From the NCBI RefSeq assembly GCF_004343075.1, contig NZ_SLXP01000002.1:62001-126000 (forward strand): a DNA stretch of 64,000 bases. The letters are read 5' to 3'. Positions 52,009 through 59,773 of the stretch are shown here, one piece after another. Origin of the DNA: Rhodovulum marinum (GTDB lineage Bacteria > Pseudomonadota > Alphaproteobacteria > Rhodobacterales > Rhodobacteraceae). Positions within the stretch are counted from its first letter, which is position 1, and each line of letters opens with the position of its first letter. The notes below the pieces were generated by a model. The model was not told where the DNA came from. It was given only the letters and a program-made list of their open reading frames with translations, and did no database searches. Made by a program: the position numbers and the translations under genes.

Positions 52009-54738
52009 ATGGAAGCGCTGATCGCCCTGATCTTTCTGCTGCTCGGCCTGTTCTTCCTGGTGCTGCCGCTGGTCGCCCTGCTCTGGGCGCGCGATGCGGG
52101 GCGCAAGGCCGACGCGCTGCGCCACGAGGTGACGGAGCTCCTGCGCCGGATCGAGGACCTGGAAGCCGCCGCCGAGACCAAGGCCCCGCGCCCGCCCCCG
52201 GTCACCCCCGACCTCGAACCAGAACCCGAACCCGAACCCGAACCCGAAGCGCCGGAGCCCGAACCCCTCCCCGCCGCCGAACCGTCCGAACCGCCGATCG
52301 CCGCCCGCGCGGCCCCGCCCGAGGCCCCCGCCCGCAGCGTCGAGGAAACCCTGACCTCGCAATGGATGATCTGGCTGGGCGCCGTCGCCGTGGCGCTGAG
52401 TGCGGTGTTCCTGTTCCGCTATGCCATCGACCAGGGCTGGCTGACACCGCTGGCCCGCGTGCTCGCAGGCCTCGCCCTCGGCGGCCTTCTGCTTGCCGCC
52501 GGCGAATGGACCGAACGCCGCCCCGTCCACGGCGTCGCCCGCGCCATGAACCCCGATTACGTGCCCCCCGCGCTGACCGCCTCGGGCATCTTCGCGGTCT
52601 ACGCCGCGCTTTTCGCCGCGCATGGCCTCTTCGGGCTGATGGGCCCCGCGACCGCCTTCGTCGCGCTGGGGCTCACCTCCTATGCGGCGCTCGGCCTTGC
52701 GCTGCGGCAGGGCTGGTTCGTGGCGCTGATCGGGCTGGCGGGCGGCTACCTGACGCCCGCCCTGATCGACAGCCCCGCGCCCCGGGCGCTTCCGCTGTTC
52801 CTCTATCTCGGCCTGCTCTCCGCGGGCTGCCTCGGGCTGATGGTCTGGCGGCGCTGGTGGTGGTTCGCCGCGCTCACGCTGATCGGCGCGCTGGCCTGGC
52901 CGCTCCTCTGGCTGCTCACACAGGACCGGCCCCAGGACCAGGGCGTGCTCTCGGCCTATGCGCTCGGCCTCGCCGCGCTGTTCGCACTTCTGTCCACGCG
53001 GCTGCCGCTCAAGGCCCCCGACACGCCGATGTGGCGCTGGATGGCGGCGATGCTGGCCGACACCTCGGGGCTGGGCTTCACGCTGTCGGGGATGCTGCTT
53101 CTGGCCTGCGCGCTGCGCTACGATTTCAACGCGCCCGCCTTTGTCTTCCTCGGGCTTTACGGCGCGCTCGCGCTTGGCCTCGGCGCCTGGCGCGGGCGGC
53201 TGGAAAGCCTTGCCGTCGCCGCCGCCCTGATCGGGCTGGCCGCCTTCCTGCTCTGGCCCGCACCGGCCGAGATCACCCCGCCCCAACGCCTTCAGGAACT
53301 GGGCCTCGGGGCCGCCGACACCGCCTTCGGTCCCTTCCTGATGCCGGCCGAGTTCCACGTCTTCGCCCGCGCGCTGTGGGGCTTTGCGGCGTTGTTCGGG
53401 CTGGGCGGTTTCCTCGCCCTGCCGCGCGGGCGCACGGCGGCGGTCTGGGCGGGGCTGTCGGCGGCCATGCCGGTGATCCTGTTCGCCATCGCCTACTGGC
53501 GCATCGGCGCGTTCGAAATCGACATCGGCTGGGCGGGCCTCGGCCTTGGGCTGGCCGGGCTGCTGGTGCTGGCCGCGACCCTCATCGCCCGCCGCGCTGC
53601 GGGCCGCGACCGCGACGTGGCGCTGGCGTTCTATGCGGCGGGGGCGACGGCGGCCATCGCGCTGGCCTTTGCCTGCCTCTTGCGCGAGGCCTGGCTGACC
53701 GTGGCCCTGGCCGCCGAGGTCTTGGCGCTGGCCTGGATCTGGGACCGGCTGCGCGTGGCCGAAATCCGCGCCGTGGCCGCCCTGACCGCCGGGGTCGTTT
53801 TGGTCCGCCTCGTCCTCAACCCCGCCATCCTCGACTACCGGGGCGGGTTTGCGAACCTGGTGGGCTGGGTGATCTACGGCTACGGCCTGCCGGCGGCGGC
53901 GATGGCAGGCGCCGCACGGATTTTCGCGCGCGGCCCCGAAGGCCCCCGCGCCCCGGTGGCGCTCTTGTGCGAGATCCTGGCCGCGGGCTTCGCCTTCCTG
54001 ATGGTCGCCTTCCAGCTGAAACTCTGGACCTCGGGCACGCTGCGGCCCCAGGGCTGGGACCTGTTCGATTCCGCCGTCCAGGTCGCATGGTGGAGCGTGG
54101 CCACGATGCTCTTGCTCGACCGCCGGGTCACCGCCCTGCGCCCCTGGCCCCGGCCCGCGGGGCTATTGGTGCTGCTGGCGGCGGGGCTGGCGGTGGGTCT
54201 GGGCCACGTTCTGTCGCTGAACCCGCTATGGACCGGCGAGGCGGTGGGCACCCTGCCGCTGCTGAACCTTCTGGGCCTCGCCTATCTCTTGCCCGCCCTC
54301 ATCTTCTGGGCGCTCGGCGCGCTGTCCCGGTTCGATATTCCCACCCCTGCCCGCCGTGCCCTGTTGCCGGGCGCGCTGGGGCTGGTGTTCCTCTACCTGA
54401 CACTGGAAACCCGGCGCAGCTTCTGGGGGCCGTGGCTCTTGGATGTCCAGCGCGTGTTCTCGGGCAATGCCGAGATCTACGCCTATTCGGCGGTCTGGCT
54501 GGTCTTCGCGCTGACGCTTCTGGCGCTGGGCATCTGGCGGCACTCGCAGGGTTTGCGCTACGGCTCGCTCGCGGTGCTGATCGTGACCGTGGTCAAGGTG
54601 TTCCTCTACGACATGTCCGATCTGACCGGGCTCTACCGGGTGGTGTCCTTCCTGGGGCTCGGCCTCGTGCTGATCGGCATCGGCCGGGTCTACCAGCGCC
54701 ATGTCTTCCGCCCCCGTCCCGCCCCCGAGGACGGCTGA
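52009..54738 (+). CDS. DUF2339 domain-containing giant membrane protein
   Basis: A 909-residue protein with about 24-28 predicted hydrophobic helices. An N-terminal helix (residues 1-25) and a coiled charged stretch come first, then an acidic Glu-Pro repeat encoded by GAACCC hexamers at 52216-52251. The main body starts at TSQWMIWLGAVAVALSAVFL and includes NPDYVPPALTASGIFA and LGGGYLTPAL-like stretches seen in DUF2339. It ends with LGIGRVYQRHVF. Function is unknown; the fold is purely membrane. No ribosome site precedes the ATG and the upstream CTGGTCCC resembles the leaderless CocE context. It stands alone between the choline and polyamine operons. Confidence 0.85.
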   Translation: MEALIALIFLLLGLFFLVLPLVALLWARDAGRKADALRHEVTELLRRIEDLEAAAETKAPRPPPVTPDLEPEPEPEPEPEAPEPEPLPAAEPSEPPIAARAAPPEAPARSVEETLTSQWMIWLGAVAVALSAVFLFRYAIDQGWLTPLARVLAGLALGGLLLAAGEWTERRPVHGVARAMNPDYVPPALTASGIFAVYAALFAAHGLFGLMGPATAFVALGLTSYAALGLALRQGWFVALIGLAGGYLTPALIDSPAPRALPLFLYLGLLSAGCLGLMVWRRWWWFAALTLIGALAWPLLWLLTQDRPQDQGVLSAYALGLAALFALLSTRLPLKAPDTPMWRWMAAMLADTSGLGFTLSGMLLLACALRYDFNAPAFVFLGLYGALALGLGAWRGRLESLAVAAALIGLAAFLLWPAPAEITPPQRLQELGLGAADTAFGPFLMPAEFHVFARALWGFAALFGLGGFLALPRGRTAAVWAGLSAAMPVILFAIAYWRIGAFEIDIGWAGLGLGLAGLLVLAATLIARRAAGRDRDVALAFYAAGATAAIALAFACLLREAWLTVALAAEVLALAWIWDRLRVAEIRAVAALTAGVVLVRLVLNPAILDYRGGFANLVGWVIYGYGLPAAAMAGAARIFARGPEGPRAPVALLCEILAAGFAFLMVAFQLKLWTSGTLRPQGWDLFDSAVQVAWWSVATMLLLDRRVTALRPWPRPAGLLVLLAAGLAVGLGHVLSLNPLWTGEAVGTLPLLNLLGLAYLLPALIFWALGALSRFDIPTPARRALLPGALGLVFLYLTLETRRSFWGPWLLDVQRVFSGNAEIYAYSAVWLVFALTLLALGIWRHSQGLRYGSLAVLIVTVVKVFLYDMSDLTGLYRVVSFLGLGLVLIGIGRVYQRHVFRPRPAPEDG

Positions 54739-54826
54739 GGCGCGATCTGGCAGTTTGCGGCGGGCCGACAACAGGGAATCGGGCGTCGACCGGGGGCCGG
54801 GGCGCGCGGCCGGGGTCCGATAAAAG

Positions 54827-54872
54827 TCATATGGAATTCATATGCGATTCATATGGAATTCATATTGCCGAT
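54827..54872. repeat. Four tandem 11-bp repeats (TCATATGNNAT)
   Basis: TCATATGGAAT, TCATATGCGAT, TCATATGGAAT and a decayed fourth copy TCATATTGCCGAT run head to tail from 54827. The 11-bp period is one helical turn, and each intact unit carries the palindrome CATATG. It stands out as an AT island in high-GC DNA, about 150 nt before the polyamine-type operon. No gene uses it convincingly. Confidence 0.75.
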
Positions 54873-54936
54873 TCCGGCGGTTTCGACCCCTGCCCGCGGC
54901 CCCGCCGCGCCAGCCCGGCAGCCCCGTAAACCGCGT

Positions 54937-54950
54937 TTTCCGGCCGGAAA
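54937..54950. promoter_or_regulatory. Palindrome before the polyamine-type ABC operon
   Basis: TTTCCGGCCGGAAA is a perfect 14-bp palindrome, 4 nt before a TTGACG -35-like box (54955-54960). A related CCGGCCGGAAA sequence occurs at 39501-39512 before the M3 peptidase gene. Possible operator; regulator unknown. Confidence 0.4.
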
Positions 54951-55022
54951 GAAATTGACGACCCGCGCGCCGCGGCCCAGATTGAGGGCGCGAAATTGCA
55001 AAACAATCCGACAGGGATACCC

Positions 55023-56093
55023 ATGACACAACGCAAAGCGGTTGCTTCGTCCACCTTTGCCTTGACCCTCGCGGTCCTTGCCGTGCCGGCCTCGGCCGAC
55101 ACGCTGCGCCTGCTGACCTGGGGGGGTTATGCGCCCGAGAACGTGGTCGCCAAGTTCGAGGAAGAGACCGGCCACACGGTCGAGGTGACCTTGTCCAACA
55201 ACGAGGAAATGATCGCCAAGCTGCGCGCCACCGGCGGCGGCGGCTTCGACCTCGCCCAGCCCAGCCAGGACCGCATCGCCGGCCCGCAGGAGGAATTCGG
55301 CATCTACAAGCCGATCGACCTGTCGAAAATCGACACCTCGCTGTTCATCCCCTCGATGCTCGAGGCGACCAAGGCCAACACCACTGTGGGCGGCGAAATC
55401 TACGGCGTGCCGCATGTCTGGGGCACCAGCGGCCTGGTGGTGAACACCGCCGCGGCGCCGGGCGTCAAGGATTACACCGATCTCTGCGCACCCGAGGTGG
55501 CGGGCAAGGTGTCCTACCGGCTGAAACGGCCCACGCTGATCGGTTTCGCCTTCGCGATGGGCGAAGACCCGTTCGCCGCCTATGGCGACGAGGCCGCCTA
55601 TACCGAGATCATGGACAAGGTCGAGGCCAAGCTGATCGAGTGCAAGCCCGGCGTGAAGACCTACTGGAGCGGTGGCGACGAGTTGATGAACCTCGTTCGC
55701 TCGGGCGAGGTCGTGGCCTCGATGGCATGGGACACCGGCGGCTGGAAGCTGAACGCCGACAACCCCGACATCACCTTCGTGGCGCCCGCCTCGGGCGCGC
55801 TGGGCTGGGTCGATACCTTCGTGCTGCCCGCCAAGGGCAAGGCCGATGACGTGGCCTATGAATGGATCAACTTCGTGATGCGCCCCGAGATCGCCGCCAT
55901 GATCACCGAGGCCGCCGGCAACTTCACCGCGTCCAAGGGCGCCGACGAATACGCCGCCGACGACCTCAAGGCGCGCTACCAGGCCAGCTTCCCGCCCGAG
56001 GCGCTGGACAACATCAAGTGGTACCCGCCGGTGCCCGCGGGGCTCGAGGCCATCGAGGGCGGCGTTCTGGACCGCGTGAAGGCCGCCAACTGA
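55023..56093 (+). CDS. ABC transporter substrate-binding protein, polyamine (PotD/PotF) type
   Basis: A 356-residue periplasmic protein with signal peptide (residues 1-30; LTLAVLAVPASA). The mature part begins DTLRLLTWGGYAPENVVAKF, a hallmark of spermidine/putrescine-binding proteins, followed by FDLAQPSQDRI, GVPHVWGTSGLVVN and WGALGWVDTFVLP-like stretches. The start at 55023 (AGGG 7 nt before) was preferred over 54996. It heads a four-gene operon. The family also binds other small cations or amines, so spermidine/putrescine is likely but not certain. Confidence 0.85.
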   Translation: MTQRKAVASSTFALTLAVLAVPASADTLRLLTWGGYAPENVVAKFEEETGHTVEVTLSNNEEMIAKLRATGGGGFDLAQPSQDRIAGPQEEFGIYKPIDLSKIDTSLFIPSMLEATKANTTVGGEIYGVPHVWGTSGLVVNTAAAPGVKDYTDLCAPEVAGKVSYRLKRPTLIGFAFAMGEDPFAAYGDEAAYTEIMDKVEAKLIECKPGVKTYWSGGDELMNLVRSGEVVASMAWDTGGWKLNADNPDITFVAPASGALGWVDTFVLPAKGKADDVAYEWINFVMRPEIAAMITEAAGNFTASKGADEYAADDLKARYQASFPPEALDNIKWYPPVPAGLEAIEGGVLDRVKAAN

Positions 56094-56103
56094 CGACAGG
56101 AGC

Positions 56104-56135
56104 GCGGCATCCGGGGGACCGCCCCCGGGTGCCGC
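56104..56135 (+). other. Intercistronic stem-loop after the polyamine binding-protein gene
   Basis: A 14-bp stem (13 Watson-Crick pairs plus one G-T) with loop ACCG: left arm 56104-56117, right arm 56122-56135. No T run follows. It lies between the binding-protein gene and the ATPase gene, as in the TRAP and choline operons. Confidence 0.7.
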
Positions 56136-56153
56136 CCTTCGACCGGGAGTCCC

Positions 56154-57248
56154 ATGACACTTCCTGACCTCGAATGCACGGGCCTGACCAAGCGGTTCGG
56201 CACGGCGACCGCCGTAGATGCGGTGTCCTTCGACGTGCCGCCGGGCTCGTTCTTCTCGATCCTCGGCCCCTCGGGCTGCGGCAAGACCACGATCATGCGA
56301 GTGATCGCGGGTTTCCTGGACCCGGACGCGGGCGACATCCTGATCCGCGGCCGCTCGATCCTGAACACGCCGCCGAACAAGCGACCGGTGAACATGGTGT
56401 TCCAGCACCTCGCCCTGTTCCCGATGATGACCATCGCGGAAAACATCGGCTATGGCCTGCGCCGGCAGGGCATGGCCAAGGCCGAGATCGCCCGCAAGGT
56501 CGACGCGGCGCTGGACCGGATCGGCCTGCCGGGGATCGGCGCGCGCAAGATCGACGAGCTGTCGGGCGGCCAGAAACAGCGCGTGGCGATTGCCCGCTGC
56601 ATGGTGCTGGAACCCGACGTGCTGCTGCTGGACGAACCCCTGGGCGCGCTGGACCTGAAGCTGCGCGAACGGATGAAGGTCGAACTGAAGGAGATGCAGG
56701 CGGCCTTTGATACCACCTTCGTCTACATCACACATGACCAGTCCGAGGCGCTGGTGATGTCGGACCGGATCGCGGTGATGAACCAGGGCCGGTTCGAACA
56801 GATGGGCACCGGGCGCGAATTGTATTATCGCCCCGAAACCGCCTTCGTCGCGGGGTTCGTGGGCGATACCAACCGCTGGCACGGGCGGATCGAGCGGGTC
56901 GAGGGCGACGCGCTGCAGTTGGTCACCGACAGCGGGCTGACCCTGCGCGGCGCACGCCACGGCCGGGCGTTGTCCCCGGGCGGCCGGGCCGAGATTTTCG
57001 TCCGCCCCGAGGCGATCCGCCTGACCCGCAGCGCGGGGGAACTGGCGCATTTCGACAACCGGATGTCGGGGCGGGTGACCGCGCTTCTTTTCAACGGCGC
57101 GGCAAGCCGGGTGCTGGTGCAGGCCGGCCGCGAAGAGATCGAGGTGAACCTGCCCCAGTCGGGCGAGTTCGCCGACCTGGCCCGGGGCGCCGAGGTGCAT
57201 ATCGGCTGGGCGGGCGACCAGGGCAACTGCTTTGCGGGGACGCCATGA
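56154..57248 (+). CDS. ABC transporter ATP-binding protein, PotA type
   Basis: A 364-residue ATPase. Walker A GPSGCGKTT, Q-loop VFQHLALFPMMTI, signature ELSGGQKQRVAIARC, Walker B LLLDEPLGALDLKLR, H-loop YITHDQSEAL. The C-terminal ~120 residues are the TOBE/MalK-like regulatory domain (IFVRPEAIRLTR). This layout is standard for spermidine/putrescine importers. It overlaps the next permease by 4 nt. Confidence 0.92.
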   Translation: MTLPDLECTGLTKRFGTATAVDAVSFDVPPGSFFSILGPSGCGKTTIMRVIAGFLDPDAGDILIRGRSILNTPPNKRPVNMVFQHLALFPMMTIAENIGYGLRRQGMAKAEIARKVDAALDRIGLPGIGARKIDELSGGQKQRVAIARCMVLEPDVLLLDEPLGALDLKLRERMKVELKEMQAAFDTTFVYITHDQSEALVMSDRIAVMNQGRFEQMGTGRELYYRPETAFVAGFVGDTNRWHGRIERVEGDALQLVTDSGLTLRGARHGRALSPGGRAEIFVRPEAIRLTRSAGELAHFDNRMSGRVTALLFNGAASRVLVQAGREEIEVNLPQSGEFADLARGAEVHIGWAGDQGNCFAGTP

Positions 57249-58102
57249 AGGCCGAGGCGCGGATCGGGCTGATCCTGCTGCTGACGCCGCTTTTGCTGTG
57301 GCTGTCGCTGCTGATCGTGATCCCGCATATCGACATGTTCCTGGTGTCGCTGAGGGAACGTGTGGGGGTGGGCGAATACCGCATTAGCCCCGCCAACTAC
57401 CTGACTTTCCTGACAGAACCGCTTTACCTGCGGACCTTTGCGCGCACCGCGATCATGGCGATGCTGGCCACGCTCATAACCCTGCTGATCGCCTTCCCCG
57501 TTTCCTACTACATCGCCAAGATGGCCCGCGGGCGCACACGCTCGGCGCTGTTCCTGTTGTGCCTCGTGCCGTTCTGGGTGTCGGAACTGGTGCGCACCTT
57601 CGGGTGGATGATCCTGCTGCGGGAAACCGGGCTGATTTCCACCCTTCTGCAATGGGCGGGGCTGGCCGATCAGCCGGTCGAGATGCTGTATAACGACGCC
57701 GCGATCATGGTGGGGCTGGTCTATACCTCGATGCTGTTCATGGTGGTGCCGCTGGTCACCACGCTGGAAAGCCTGCCCGACGAGGTGATCGAGGCGGGCT
57801 ATGATTTGGGCGGCACCAATGTCAGCGTGATGCGGGAAATCGTCATTCCGCACGCCACGCCCGGCATCGTCTCGGGCTGTATCGTGGTGTTCATGCTGTC
57901 CCTGGGCAACTACCTGACGCCCACCATGCTGGGCGGCAAGGACAGCCTGTGGTTCACCGAGTTGATCTATTCGCAGTTCATCGTGCGCTTCAACTGGGAA
58001 CTCGGCGCGGCCTTCGGCTTCCTGCTGTTGCTGCTGTCATCGCTGATCGTCTGGGGGATGCTGCGGCTGACCGGGCATACGCTGGAACGGACGATGGGGT
58101 GA
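57245..58102 (+). CDS. ABC transporter permease, PotB type
   Basis: A 285-residue inner-membrane permease with six helices. It begins with a hydrophobic segment (IGLILLLTPLLLWLSLLIV), contains FPVSYYIAKMARGRTRS and LVPFWVSELVRTFGWMILL typical of PotB, and the coupling loop EAGYDLGGTNVSVMREIVIP. PotC follows after 4 nt. Confidence 0.92.
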   Translation: MKAEARIGLILLLTPLLLWLSLLIVIPHIDMFLVSLRERVGVGEYRISPANYLTFLTEPLYLRTFARTAIMAMLATLITLLIAFPVSYYIAKMARGRTRSALFLLCLVPFWVSELVRTFGWMILLRETGLISTLLQWAGLADQPVEMLYNDAAIMVGLVYTSMLFMVVPLVTTLESLPDEVIEAGYDLGGTNVSVMREIVIPHATPGIVSGCIVVFMLSLGNYLTPTMLGGKDSLWFTELIYSQFIVRFNWELGAAFGFLLLLLSSLIVWGMLRLTGHTLERTMG

Positions 58103-58106
58103 ACCG

Positions 58107-58958
58107 ATGATCCCCACGATCCCTCAGCCCCGCCTGCTGACCGCCGCCTACACCGCCTACGTGGTCACTTTCTTCGTGTTCCTCGCGCTGCCGCTGGTCG
58201 TCGTCGCGGTCTTCGCCTTCAACGACAGCCAGTTCCCCTCGCTGCCGTGGGAGGGATTCACCTGGGGCTGGTTCTTCGGCGAGGAACGCCCGGTGATCGG
58301 CGTTTTTCACGAACGGCCCATCCTGCGGGCCATCGGCACCTCGGCCTTCGTGGCGGTCTGCGTGTCGATCCTGTCGGTGGGCGTGGGCCTGTCGAACGCG
58401 TTCCTGTTCAACCGCTACCGCTTTCCGGGCCAAGGCATCCTTTACGTCTTCATGCTGTTGCCGCTGGTGATCCCGGGCATCGTTCTGGGCATCTCGATCC
58501 TGGTGTTTTCCTCGCGTATCGCGAACGGCGCCTGGGACATCGCCGAATGGGATATCGAGGCGCTGCGCCCCGGTCTGACGCTGGTGATCCTGGGCCAGTT
58601 CTCGTTCATCGCGACGATTTCCACGCTGGTGATCGCCGCGCGGCTGCAAAAATTCGACCGTTCGCTGGAAGAGGCCGCGCTGAACCTCGGCGCAAGCCGG
58701 CTGACCGCGGTGCGCACCGTGACGTTACCCTACCTCGCGCCCGCGATGATCGGGGCCTTCGTCGTGGCCTTCCTGATGAGCTTCGAGAATTTCAACACGA
58801 CGCTGATGCTGGTGGGCTCGGACGCGCCGCTGACCATCGCGATGTTCGACCGGCTGAAAGAGGGCTCGACCCCGCTTCTGAACGCCGTGTCGCTCTTGCT
58901 GATGCTGGGCTCGTCGCTCCTGGCGCTGGTGATGATCGCGTTCCAGCGGCGGGGCTGA
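58107..58958 (+). CDS. ABC transporter permease, PotC type
   Basis: A 283-residue second permease. Blocks seen are VVVAVFAFNDSQFPSLPWEG, FLFNRYRFPGQGIL, LPLVIPGIVLGISILV and the coupling loop EEAALNLGASRLTAVRTVTLP. It completes the importer. The OmpA-family gene downstream has its own promoter in the 80-base gap, so the operon probably ends here, though no terminator hairpin is obvious. Confidence 0.92.
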   Translation: MIPTIPQPRLLTAAYTAYVVTFFVFLALPLVVVAVFAFNDSQFPSLPWEGFTWGWFFGEERPVIGVFHERPILRAIGTSAFVAVCVSILSVGVGLSNAFLFNRYRFPGQGILYVFMLLPLVIPGIVLGISILVFSSRIANGAWDIAEWDIEALRPGLTLVILGQFSFIATISTLVIAARLQKFDRSLEEAALNLGASRLTAVRTVTLPYLAPAMIGAFVVAFLMSFENFNTTLMLVGSDAPLTIAMFDRLKEGSTPLLNAVSLLLMLGSSLLALVMIAFQRRG

Positions 58959-58975
58959 CGCGCCCGCTGCGCGAA

Positions 58976-59004
58976 TTGATCCATGCCGCGCTATGCCGTA
59001 GGGT
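58976..59004 (+). promoter_or_regulatory. Candidate promoter of the OmpA-family gene
   Basis: TTGATC (58976-58981), 17-nt spacer, TAGGGT (58999-59004), predicted start near 59011 and a leader of about 28 nt. Same TAGG-type -10 as others in this window. Confidence 0.45.
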
Positions 59005-59038
59005 GATCGCGGGACTGGATGGGTTCGGGGGGATGGCG

Positions 59039-59761
59039 ATGCGCGGAATTCTTGGAATGGTGCTGGGCCTTGCGATCGGCACGGCCGGCCTGCCCGCCGC
59101 GGCCCAGCAGGTCAGTGATGCCGAGTTGCTGCGCCTGTTCGAAGCGCAGCGCGACGCCTTTCGCGCGGCCGCGGAAAGCGGCACGGGCCGGGCGCGCGGG
59201 GTGACGCTGGTGCCGCTGGGGGCCGGTGCCGCGCCCCGGGCCGAACCTGCCCGGCCCGCCCCCACGCCGGCGTTGCGCGCCGCGCCCTCCCGGCAAGGCG
59301 CCCAGGCACCTCTGACGCGCCAGCTGGTGCCGCAGCGCGTCCCGGCGCCCACCGCGCCCGAGGCCATGATCGCCGCCGCGCCGCCGCCTGCCGCAACCCG
59401 TCCCGTGTTCGGCCAGTTCGCCCCCGAATTGCAGGTCAATGTCCGCATCGAATTCGCCGTAAACTCCGCCGCGCTGGTGCCCGCGCAAAAGCCGCGCCTG
59501 GAACAGCTGTGCCGCGTGATGAAGGCCAGCGACATCCGCCAGTTCCGCATCGTCGGCCATACCGACGCCTCGGGCAGCGACAGTTACAACCAGCGCCTGT
59601 CGGAGGACCGCGCCGAGGCGGTGCGGGGCTATTTCGTCACCGAATGCGGCATCGACCCGGCCCGGCTGGAGGCGGTGGGCATGGGCGAACGCTTCCTGCT
59701 CGATACTGCCGACCCGGACGCCGAGGCGAACCGCCGGGTGGAATTCCAGGCGATCGGCTGA
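59039..59761 (+). CDS. OmpA-family peptidoglycan-binding protein
   Basis: A 240-residue exported protein. Signal peptide residues 1-23 (MVLGLAIGTAGLPAAA, cleavage before QQV). A helical stretch with SDAELLRLFEAQRDAFRAA and an Ala/Pro-rich linker lead to the C-terminal OmpA domain: VRIEFAVNSAALVPAQKPRL, FRIVGHTDASGSDSYNQRLS and ARLEAVGMGERFLLDTADPD with EANRRVEF, which contains the Asp and Arg that bind diaminopimelate. I chose 59039 because the G-run is then at proper spacing; an ATG at 59033 adds two residues. Convergent with the caspase-like gene. Confidence 0.9.
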   Translation: MRGILGMVLGLAIGTAGLPAAAQQVSDAELLRLFEAQRDAFRAAAESGTGRARGVTLVPLGAGAAPRAEPARPAPTPALRAAPSRQGAQAPLTRQLVPQRVPAPTAPEAMIAAAPPPAATRPVFGQFAPELQVNVRIEFAVNSAALVPAQKPRLEQLCRVMKASDIRQFRIVGHTDASGSDSYNQRLSEDRAEAVRGYFVTECGIDPARLEAVGMGERFLLDTADPDAEANRRVEFQAIG

Positions 59762-59773
59762 ACCCGGCCGCGC

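Noticed and set aside
52216-52251. GAACCC hexamer array as a regulatory or phase-variation repeat
   Set aside because: It is in frame and encodes a Glu-Pro linker inside the DUF2339 protein; a hexamer cannot cause frameshifts, so phase variation is unlikely.
50859-54929. Plus-strand open frame of 1356 codons spanning choV and the DUF2339 gene
   Set aside because: It crosses two real genes in another frame and is an Arg/Pro/Gly-rich artefact. Its end over the 11-bp repeat region is not evidence of coding.
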